Assembly (NCBI RefSeq): GCF_014651115.1
Contig: NZ_BMWG01000005.1
Location: 132,024-196,023, forward strand
DNA: 64,000 nucleotides
From: Streptomyces inusitatus
GTDB taxonomy: Bacteria; Actinomycetota; Actinomycetes; Streptomycetales; Streptomycetaceae
Direction of reading: 5' to 3'
Part shown: in pieces, positions 57,985-64,000 of the stretch
Numbering within the stretch: position 1 is the stretch's first letter
Layout of the letters: each line of letters begins with the position of its first letter
The notes under the pieces: generated by a model
Seen by the model: the letters and a program-made list of their open reading frames with translations, nothing else
The model's database searches: none
Told to the model about the DNA's origin: nothing
Translations under genes and position numbers: made by a program

Positions 57985-58614
57985 TCACACGAGGGCGGTG
58001 CGGACCCCGAGGGCGAGGAGCACCACGGCGGTGACCCGGGCGATCGCGCGTTTGAAGCCGGGTTCGCGCACCAGGCGCGAGGCCCGGCGGACCAGGAGGG
58101 TCCAGAGCAGCAGCCAGAGGGCGATCAGCAGCACGTGCGCGGTGGCCAGGGTGAGGATCTGGCCACCGAGGCCAAGAGAGTGCTGACGCACGACGAACTG
58201 CGGGGCCAGGGTCAAGTAGACCGACGCGGCCTTCGGGTTGAGGACATTGGCGAACAGCGCCTGGACGTAGACGGAGTCCGAGCCCTTCGGCGTACTCCGG
58301 CGGGAGGGGGCGGGCGCCGCCCTCCGGGTGGCGGACCGCCAAGTCCACAGGCCCAGGCAGATCAGATAGGCGGCGCCGATGAGCTTGACGGCGGTGAAGG
58401 CCCGGGCGGAGTTCGTGACCAGGGCCGACAGACCGACGGCGGCGAGGGTCGCGTGGATGTACAGGCCCGTGGCGGTGCCGAGGACGACGGGCAGCGCCCG
58501 GCGGCGGCCCCCGTCGGTGACGTGCTGGATCAGCAGGGCGAGACTGGCCCCGGGGGTGACGGTCAGGGGAAGGACAGCCGCCAGGAACCCGGCGGCGGCG
58601 TAGAGGGTGACCAC
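57985..58614 (-). CDS. LysE-family translocator
   Basis: 209-residue exporter with about six helices. The start LAAVLPLTVTPGASLALL and the interhelical FANVLNPKAASVYLTLAPQF are family hallmarks. It would export amino acids or related metabolites. GTG at 58614 has GGAG 8 bp upstream. It is separated from the sortase gene by 215 bp, and the phosphoesterase gene ends 46 bp upstream. Confidence 0.9.
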   Translation of the reverse strand: MVTLYAAAGFLAAVLPLTVTPGASLALLIQHVTDGGRRRALPVVLGTATGLYIHATLAAVGLSALVTNSARAFTAVKLIGAAYLICLGLWTWRSATRRAAPAPSRRSTPKGSDSVYVQALFANVLNPKAASVYLTLAPQFVVRQHSLGLGGQILTLATAHVLLIALWLLLWTLLVRRASRLVREPGFKRAIARVTAVVLLALGVRTALV

Positions 58615-58660
58615 GGCGTCTTCTCCGGGGCTCGGGCAGTGGGCTCGGACTCGGGGCGGG

Positions 58661-59404
58661 TCAGGGCACGACGCGGTAGTGCGTGGTCAGCCGCCGGTCG
58701 TCGCCCAGGAGATGGAAGGCGAGGCCGGGCGGCTGGTCGCGGTCCGCCGGGTTCTCGCCCTCCCAGGGCATCCGCAGGGTCCAGGTGACGGCCGGTGCGA
58801 CGATCAGCGGACGCCCGGCGAAGGTCGTGGCGGCGGCGGTGTGGGCATGGCCGGTGAGGACGGCGGCGACCCGTGGATGCGCTTCGAGCAGGGCCGCCAG
58901 TTCCTCGGGCCGCTGGAGCCGGCAGGAGTCGGGCAGCGGATGGTGGAGTTCCACGGGCGGCTGGTGAAAGGCGATCAGCGCCGGGGCGTCCCCGGGCAGT
59001 CCGGAGAGGGTGGCGTCCATCCAGGCGAGCGTCTCCGCGTCGAGGAGCCCCTCGTCGCGGCCCGGGATGGTGGAGTCGCACATCAGGATGGCGGTGCCGC
59101 CGATGTGGTGGACCGTGTTGACCGGGCCGTCACCGGCGGGCGCGCCCAGCAGCGCCTTGCGGTAGGCCGGGCGCGTGTCGTGGTTGCCGGGGCAGCTGAG
59201 CACCGGGAAGGGCACGTCGAGTATCCGGGCCGCCTCCTCGTACTCGGACTCCTCGCCGTGGTCGGCGATGTCCCCGGTGACCAGGAGTGCGTCGACCGGG
59301 CGGGGCAGGGCGCGCAGATGGTCCACGACCCGGACGGCACGCCGGGTCGACCTCTCGTCGCCGTCCAGATGCAGATCACTGATGTGCGCGAGCAGCAGCG
59401 TCAT
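58661..59404 (-). CDS. Calcineurin-like metallophosphoesterase
   Basis: 247-residue two-metal phosphoesterase. AHISDLHLD, LLVTGDIADHG, SCPGNHD, IAFHQPP and VLTGHAHTA give the full ligand set, as in CpdA/3',5'-cyclic nucleotide phosphodiesterase-like enzymes. ATG at 59404 is preferred; an upstream ATG at 59449 lacks a ribosome site. Divergent from the CGNR gene. Confidence 0.88.
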   Translation of the reverse strand: MTLLLAHISDLHLDGDERSTRRAVRVVDHLRALPRPVDALLVTGDIADHGEESEYEEAARILDVPFPVLSCPGNHDTRPAYRKALLGAPAGDGPVNTVHHIGGTAILMCDSTIPGRDEGLLDAETLAWMDATLSGLPGDAPALIAFHQPPVELHHPLPDSCRLQRPEELAALLEAHPRVAAVLTGHAHTAAATTFAGRPLIVAPAVTWTLRMPWEGENPADRDQPPGLAFHLLGDDRRLTTHYRVVP

Positions 59405-59522
59405 CGTTCCGTCCACCCCATTCTCTAATGGAAGTTCTCGGTTATCCATTAGGAACTGTAGGGTCTGTGGACGGAGTTGGCCAGACGGGCCGATGATTCG
59501 GCGAGTGGGAAGGGGGCGTTCT

Positions 59523-60119
59523 GTGGAGCACAGGCCGGTGCTGGAACTGGTGAGCACGATCCGCCACGACGGGGACGGCGGTGTCGCCGACGACCTGGCC
59601 ACGGTCGGGGGGACGGCCCGCTGGGTCGGGCGGCGGGACCCGGCGGGAGAGGTCGCGGCGGACGAGGAGCTGCGGCTTCGGCTCGTCGAACTGCGGCGGG
59701 CGGTAAGGGCCCTGTTCGCCGAGGCGGTGCGTCCCGCTCCCCCCAGCCCGGCGGACGCCCATCGGCTGATGCCCCTCGACCGGGCGCTGGCGCATCTCAA
59801 CGCGGAGGCGGCGCGGGAGCCCGTCGCCCCCCGGCTGGAGTGGCCGGACGGCCGGGCGCCCTCGGTGCGGACGCTGTCGGCGGAGCCGGATCCGGGCGTC
59901 CGGCTGGTCGCCGCCCTGGCGAGGGACGCCATCGACTTTCTGGGCGGGCCCGCGCGCGAGGGGCTGCGGGCCTGCACCGCGCCCCGCTGTGTGCGGTATT
60001 TCCTCAAGAGCCACGGGCGGCAGGAGTGGTGCAAGCCCGCCTGCGGGAACCGCGCCCGGGTCGCCCGTCACTACCGGCGGCGCGGCGGGGACGGGGAAGC
60101 GACGCCGAATACGCCTTGA
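59523..60119 (+). CDS. CGNR zinc-finger protein (ABATE family)
   Basis: 198 residues. The N-terminal ABATE domain starts VLELVSTIRHDG. The C-terminal zinc finger CTAPRCVRYFLKS...WCKPACGNRARVARHYRR gives the CGNR motif and a basic tail, suggesting DNA binding as a regulator. GTG at 59523 has GGAAGGGGG upstream; longer starts are poorer. Confidence 0.88.
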   Translation: MEHRPVLELVSTIRHDGDGGVADDLATVGGTARWVGRRDPAGEVAADEELRLRLVELRRAVRALFAEAVRPAPPSPADAHRLMPLDRALAHLNAEAAREPVAPRLEWPDGRAPSVRTLSAEPDPGVRLVAALARDAIDFLGGPAREGLRACTAPRCVRYFLKSHGRQEWCKPACGNRARVARHYRRRGGDGEATPNTP

Positions 60120-60143
60120 GCCCTCGTACGGTCGGCGCGGACC

Positions 60144-61868
60144 CTACAGCGGGACCCGCCACACCAGGCGGGCGCCGCCGGTCTCACCCGGCGCCGTCGT
60201 CATCGTGCCGCCGAGGCGCTCCGCGCGCTCGGCCAGATTGCGCAGACCGCCGCGCCGACCGCCCCCGCTCGCGTTCCCGTCCCCGCTCGCACTCGGGTCG
60301 AGGCCCACGCCGTCGTCGGTGATCTCGGCGGTCAGCGTGCCGGTGCGTACCACGAGCGAGACCTCGGCCCTGGAGGCGCGGGCGTGCCGGGCCACATTGG
60401 TGAGGGCCTCCCCGAGGACCGCGAGAACCTCGTCGGCGACCGGGCGGGGCACATCGGTGTCGATCAGGCCCTCCATCCGCAGCCCGGGGGCGAATCCGAG
60501 AGTGCGGGCCGCCTGTTCGAGGGCGCGGACGGTACGCACCCGCAGGCCGGGCGAGGCCTGGGGGTTCTCCCGCTCGCGGAGCCCGAAGATGGTGGATCGG
60601 ATGATCTTGATGGTGTCGTCCAGGTCGTCGATCGCCCGGACCAGCCGCTCGGTGGCCTGGGGGTGCTCGACGAAGCGGCGGGCGCTCTGGAGCGTCATCC
60701 CGGTCGCGAACAGCCGCTGAATGGCGAGGTCGTGAAGGTCGCGGGCGATCCGGTCGCGGTCCGCGAGCAGTGCCATCTGCTCGGAGTCCCGCCGCCGGTC
60801 CTCCAGTTCGAGCGCGAGCGCTGCCTGTCCCGCGAAGCCCGGCAGCGGTGCGGTCTCCGCCTCGGTGAACGCGGGCTCGCCCGCCCGGCGGGCGAGCACC
60901 AGTACGCCCCTGGCCCGTCCCGTACCGCCCACGGGGACGGCGACGGCGGGTCCGGAGCCGGGCCGGCGGGCCGGGCCGCCGGGCGTCTCCCCCTCCGGGG
61001 GGGGGGTCCGCGCGCCCCCCGCCCCCGCGGCGGGCCCCCGGCCCCCCCCGTCCCCCCGGCCCCGGGCCCTGGGGGGTCGCTCGCCTTTCTCCCCGAGCGC
61101 GAGCGCCTCGCGCAGCTCTCCGCCGGGCCCTGTGAGATAGACGACGCCCAGCCCGGAGGAGGTGATCCGGCGGGCCCGGTCGGTCATCATCTCCAGGACC
61201 TCGATCTCGGAGGATCCGGCGAGCAGCGCGCTGGTGAAGTCGGCGCTCGCGGTCAGCCAGCGCTCCCTGAGCCGGACCTTCTCGAAGAGCCGGGCGTTCT
61301 CGATGGCGATGCCGGCCGCGACCGCGAGGGTGGTGAGGACCGACTCGTCCTCGGCGTCGAACTCGCCGCCGCCGCGCTTCTCGGTCAGATAGAGATTGCC
61401 GAAGACCTCGTCCCGGACCCGGACGGGCACACCGAGGAAGGAGTGCATCGGCGGATGGTGGGCGGGGAAACCGGCGGACGAGGGGTGTTCGGACAGCTCC
61501 GCGAGCCTCAGTGTCTCGGGGTGCCGGATCAGCTCGCCGAGCAGTCCGTGGCCGGACGGCAGCTCGCCGATCCGCCGCCGGTCCTCCTCGCTGACACCGG
61601 CCGTCAGAAAGCTGGTGAGGTTCCGCTCCTCGCCGACGACGCCGAGCGCGCCGTACTCGGCGTCCACCAGGACGACCGCCGCCTCCACGATCCCGCGCAG
61701 CACCTGCGGCAGATCGAGTCCGCGTCCCACCGACAGCACGGCCTCCAGCAGGCCGTTGAGCCGGTCGCGGCTGCCGCGCACCTCTTCGACGCGCGAACGG
61801 AGTTCGCCGAGCAGTTCATCCAGCCCGAGGCGCGCGATGTCGCCCGCGCCGCCCTCGTCCGCACCCAT
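60144..61868 (-). CDS. DevS-like sensor histidine kinase (GAF-GAF-HisKA_3)
   Basis: 574-residue cytoplasmic kinase. Two GAF domains (~50-205 and ~225-355) are followed by HisKA_3 with DRDRIARDLHDLAIQRL (phospho-His379) and HATPase_c (EALTNVARHA, DDGVGLDPS, RGGLRNLAERAERLGG). The layout is that of mycobacterial DevS/DosT, which bind haem in GAF-A. The second GAF holds a Gly/Pro/Arg-rich insert (~270-320) coded by G/C runs. ATG at 61868 follows GGAGGG. Probable partner: the LuxR-type regulator at 62626. Confidence 0.9.
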   Translation of the reverse strand: MGADEGGAGDIARLGLDELLGELRSRVEEVRGSRDRLNGLLEAVLSVGRGLDLPQVLRGIVEAAVVLVDAEYGALGVVGEERNLTSFLTAGVSEEDRRRIGELPSGHGLLGELIRHPETLRLAELSEHPSSAGFPAHHPPMHSFLGVPVRVRDEVFGNLYLTEKRGGGEFDAEDESVLTTLAVAAGIAIENARLFEKVRLRERWLTASADFTSALLAGSSEIEVLEMMTDRARRITSSGLGVVYLTGPGGELREALALGEKGERPPRARGRGDGGGRGPAAGAGGARTPPPEGETPGGPARRPGSGPAVAVPVGGTGRARGVLVLARRAGEPAFTEAETAPLPGFAGQAALALELEDRRRDSEQMALLADRDRIARDLHDLAIQRLFATGMTLQSARRFVEHPQATERLVRAIDDLDDTIKIIRSTIFGLRERENPQASPGLRVRTVRALEQAARTLGFAPGLRMEGLIDTDVPRPVADEVLAVLGEALTNVARHARASRAEVSLVVRTGTLTAEITDDGVGLDPSASGDGNASGGGRRGGLRNLAERAERLGGTMTTAPGETGGARLVWRVPL

Positions 61869-61948
61869 GAGCCCTCCGAGACTCTCCACCCGACCCGGCC
61901 TGCCAGGAGCGCTTTCACCGTATCGCCCGTGCCCGCGACCCTCGCGGG

Positions 61949-61966
61949 CAGGGCCGTTCGGCCCTG
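61949..61966. promoter_or_regulatory. Perfect 18-bp palindrome, candidate DevR-type box
   Basis: CAGGGCCGTTCGGCCCTG, 8-bp arms around TT, lies ~80 bp upstream of the sensor-kinase start and between it and the divergent cyclic-nucleotide-binding gene. A near-identical core occurs at 62547-62560. Confidence 0.6.
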
Positions 61967-62091
61967 TGGCCCGGTCCCGCCCGGCCCGCGCGGCGCGGGG
62001 GTCGCCCGCAGGATCCTCGAAAGCGTCAACCGGCCGCCGGAGGGCGGGTTCCCGGAGGCGGGATCGAGTACGGAGAGGGACGGTGGGCACC

Positions 62092-62523
62092 ATGAGGACC
62101 ACGATGAGCGCTCTGTCGACGGAGCATCGCGGCCGGCTGCTGGACATCGCGCGGGAGGTCCGCTTCGAGCAGGGGGCGAGGATTCTGGACGAGGGCGGTG
62201 TGCCGGACCGGTTCTGGATCGTACGGACCGGGCTCGTCACCCTCGATTTACGGGTCCCCGGCCGCCGAGCGGCGGTGGTCGATTCGCTCTCCCACGGGGA
62301 ACTCGTGGGCTGGTCCTGGCTGTTCCCGCCCTCGGGGTGGCAGCTGGGCGCGGAGGCCATGACTCCGGTGCGGGCCCTGGAGTTCGACGCGGCCCGGGCC
62401 CGGCGGCTGTGCGAGGCGGACCCCTGGCTGGGCCGCGAGGTCGCGATGTGGGTCGGCTCGGTCCTCGCCCACCGGCTGCGCGCGGCGCGGACCCGGCTCC
62501 CGGCGATGTACGCCCCGCACTGA
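62092..62523 (+). CDS. Cyclic-nucleotide-binding-domain protein (Crp-like without HTH)
   Basis: 143 residues forming one cNMP-binding beta-roll (RFEQGARILDEGGVPDRFW, SLSHGELVGWSWLFPP) and a short C-helix. There is no DNA-binding domain, so it acts as a sensor or partner protein rather than a CRP regulator. The phosphate-binding Arg-Ala pair is not obvious. GTG at 62083 in frame is an alternative start. It sits between the kinase and response-regulator genes, between two copies of the palindrome. Confidence 0.78.
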   Translation: MRTTMSALSTEHRGRLLDIAREVRFEQGARILDEGGVPDRFWIVRTGLVTLDLRVPGRRAAVVDSLSHGELVGWSWLFPPSGWQLGAEAMTPVRALEFDAARARRLCEADPWLGREVAMWVGSVLAHRLRAARTRLPAMYAPH

Positions 62524-62546
62524 AACGGAGCCTTCCAGGACACACA

Positions 62547-62560
62547 GGGCCGAACGGCCC
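62547..62560. promoter_or_regulatory. 14-bp palindrome, second candidate DevR-type box
   Basis: GGGCCGAACGGCCC, 6-bp arms around AA, in the 102-bp gap before the response-regulator gene (start 62626). It shares the GGGCCG-WW-CGGCCC core with 61949-61966. Confidence 0.55.
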
Positions 62561-62625
62561 CTGTCGCCCACGCCGGTGACCAGGCACTCTCGTAACGTAC
62601 AGTCAAGATCCAGGGAGCCACTCAC

Positions 62626-63303
62626 GTGACCGCGACACCCGCCTTCTCTCCAGAGCGCCCCATCCGGGTCTTCCTCCTCGACGATCACGAGGTGGTACGG
62701 CGGGGTGTGCACGATCTGCTCGGCTCCGAGCCGGACATCGAGGTCGTCGGCGAGGCGAGCACGGGCGAACAGGCGCTGGTACGGGGTCCGGCGCTGCGCC
62801 CGGACGTGGCGGTGCTCGACATCCGGCTGCCGGACGGCGACGGGATCACGGTCTGCCGGGAGCTGCGGTCGCGGCTGCCGGGCACCGTCTGTCTGATGCT
62901 GACCTCGTTCGACGACGACGACGCCCTGCTCGACGCGATCATGGCGGGCGCGGCGGGGTACGTCCTCAAGCAGATCAAGGGCTCGGACCTGGTGACGGCG
63001 GTCCGTACCGTCGCGGCCGGGCAGTCGATGCTGGACCCGGCCACCACGGCCCGGCTGATGAACAGCCTCCGCGCGCCGGAGGAGCCGCCCGCCGGGGAGT
63101 CGCAGCTCGGCCATCTCTCCGCCCGGGAGCGGGAGATCCTGGCCCTCATCGGCGAGGGGCTGACCAACCGGCAGATCGGCGAGCGGCTCTATCTCGCCGA
63201 GAAGACCGTCAAGAACCACATCTCCCGGCTGCTGGCCAAGCTCGGCGTGGAGCGCCGGATCCAGGCGGCCGTCCTCGCCACGCAGTTCGGCCACCCGTCG
63301 TAG
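62626..63303 (+). CDS. NarL/LuxR-type response regulator (DevR-like)
   Basis: 225 residues. The receiver domain has the acidic pocket LLDDHE, phospho-acceptor Asp65 in VLDIRLPDGDG and conserved Lys in GYVLKQIKG. The C-terminal LuxR helix-turn-helix (LSAREREILALIGEGLTNRQ, LYLAEKTVKNHISRLLAKLG) resembles DevR/DosR. GTG at 62626 follows GGGAG. It is the probable output of the GAF kinase at 60144-61868 and may bind the palindromes flanking the module. Confidence 0.93.
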   Translation: MTATPAFSPERPIRVFLLDDHEVVRRGVHDLLGSEPDIEVVGEASTGEQALVRGPALRPDVAVLDIRLPDGDGITVCRELRSRLPGTVCLMLTSFDDDDALLDAIMAGAAGYVLKQIKGSDLVTAVRTVAAGQSMLDPATTARLMNSLRAPEEPPAGESQLGHLSAREREILALIGEGLTNRQIGERLYLAEKTVKNHISRLLAKLGVERRIQAAVLATQFGHPS

Positions 63304-63354
63304 CGCGGCGGCCGATCCCGGGGACGGGCCCGCCGGTGACCGCGGGAGAAGGGT

Positions 63355-63900
63355 TCAGACCCGTTCCAGCGGGCGGTGGGGAAGGGGCGGGGCCTCGACC
63401 CGGACCGCATCACCGGGGCGGACGGTCCCGCCGTGGCGGACCACCGCCATGACACCGGACTTGAAGGTGAACCCGCCGGACACGGGGTCCATGGCGAAGA
63501 CCTCCCCGAGGAGCCCCTTCCGGAAGTCGTTGATCTTCGCGCAGGGGTTGCGCAGCCCCGTCACCTCCAGCACCGCCCGCTCTCCGAGGTGGAGCAGGGC
63601 TCCGGTGGGCAGGCCCAGCAGATCCACCTCGCGTGTGGTGATGTTCTCGCCGAGCTGCCCGGCGGAGACCTCGAAGCCCTTGCGGGCGAGTTCGTCGAAG
63701 AGTTCCTCGTGCATCAGATGGACCTGGCGCAGATTGGGCAGGTCCGGCTCATAGGTCATGCGGAACTGATGGCGGATCGTCTTACCCGCGTGGACGTCCC
63801 CTTCCACCCCGAGTCCCGCGAGCAGCGTGATGGAATCCCGATTGGTCTTGCTGAACGTGTACGTCTCATCACGGCTCACAGCGGTTATCCGACCAGTCAT
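63355..63900 (-). CDS. MOSC-domain protein
   Basis: 181-residue MOSC (molybdenum cofactor sulfurase C-terminal) protein. GVEGDVHAGKTIRHQFR, LGENITTREVDLLGLPTG and EVTGLRNPCAKIN are family motifs, the last with the conserved Cys that may carry sulphur or bind molybdenum cofactor. The start at 63900 is an ATG with a purine-rich stretch upstream. The remaining 100 bp to the window end show no gene. Confidence 0.88.
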   Translation of the reverse strand: MTGRITAVSRDETYTFSKTNRDSITLLAGLGVEGDVHAGKTIRHQFRMTYEPDLPNLRQVHLMHEELFDELARKGFEVSAGQLGENITTREVDLLGLPTGALLHLGERAVLEVTGLRNPCAKINDFRKGLLGEVFAMDPVSGGFTFKSGVMAVVRHGGTVRPGDAVRVEAPPLPHRPLERV

Positions 63901-64000
63901 CGCCTTCTCCTGCCTGTCGTCGTTCCCCCGGTCGATCCCGACGATACGGCGGCGCGGGGAAGCGTAGGGGCGTACGGAAAACCGGTTTCGCGACCAATCC

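Overview
The window is high-GC actinobacterial DNA and almost certainly comes from a Streptomyces chromosome. The evidence is GC-rich codon use with G/C at third positions, frequent GTG starts, GTGA/ATGA overlaps, Tat and LAXTG signals, a TPR-tailed Ser/Thr kinase, a SpoIIE-type phosphatase and a Streptomyces-style cobalamin riboswitch. No rRNA, tRNA, CRISPR or transposase was found.

Layout. 1-9.56 kb is ordinary chromosome: a cation/proton antiporter running off the left edge, an acyl-CoA ligase/nitronate monooxygenase pair, a Tat-exported serine hydrolase, a flavin oxidoreductase and a kinase-TPR protein. 9.87-34.13 kb is a 19-gene nucleoside-antibiotic cluster, all on the minus strand, that matches the amicetin (ami) cluster in content and in the gene order I recall. 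34.27-34.93 kb holds nothing I can call. 36.2-43.7 kb (minus) is a vitamin-uptake operon led by a cobalamin riboswitch: a full ECF transporter plus three surface proteins that look like a transcobalamin split into separate alpha-barrel and DUF4430 parts. 43.75-64 kb is housekeeping and signalling: 3-hydroxyisobutyryl-CoA hydrolase, a GAF/PAS/SpoIIE phosphatase, a giant secreted NAGPA-metallophosphoesterase, VOC proteins, a FUSC protein with a lone GvpL/F, PHP and sortase proteins, and a DevS/DevR-like two-component module with a cyclic-nucleotide-binding protein.

How the cluster fits together (inference from families and from recalled amicetin work). Cytosine would come from CTP through the MazG-type domain fused to AmiF and then the CMP hydrolase AmiI. 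TDP-sugars are made by AmiE and AmiU. One branch (AmiB, AmiH) gives the dimethylamino sugar and the other (2,3-dehydratase, 3-ketoreductase, 4-ketoreductase) gives the deoxysugar. Two glycosyltransferases join the sugars and cytosine. PabAB starts p-aminobenzoate synthesis, AmiL activates it, and the AmiF GNAT part joins it to cytosine. AmiS (SHMT-like) makes alpha-methylserine, AmiT (A-PCP) loads it and AmiR transfers it. ABC-F and MFS proteins give self-protection and export. A TetR repressor probably acts on one operator motif found upstream of all three transcription units.

Most notable: (1) the GNAT-MazG fusion in AmiF; (2) absence of a sugar C3-deoxygenase and an ADC lyase, hinting at an oxamicetin-like product or genes elsewhere; (3) unusual active sites in the 4,6-dehydratase and SHMT; (4) a shared operator and TTA codons in amiB and amiR; (5) the riboswitch-controlled split-transcobalamin/ECF system.
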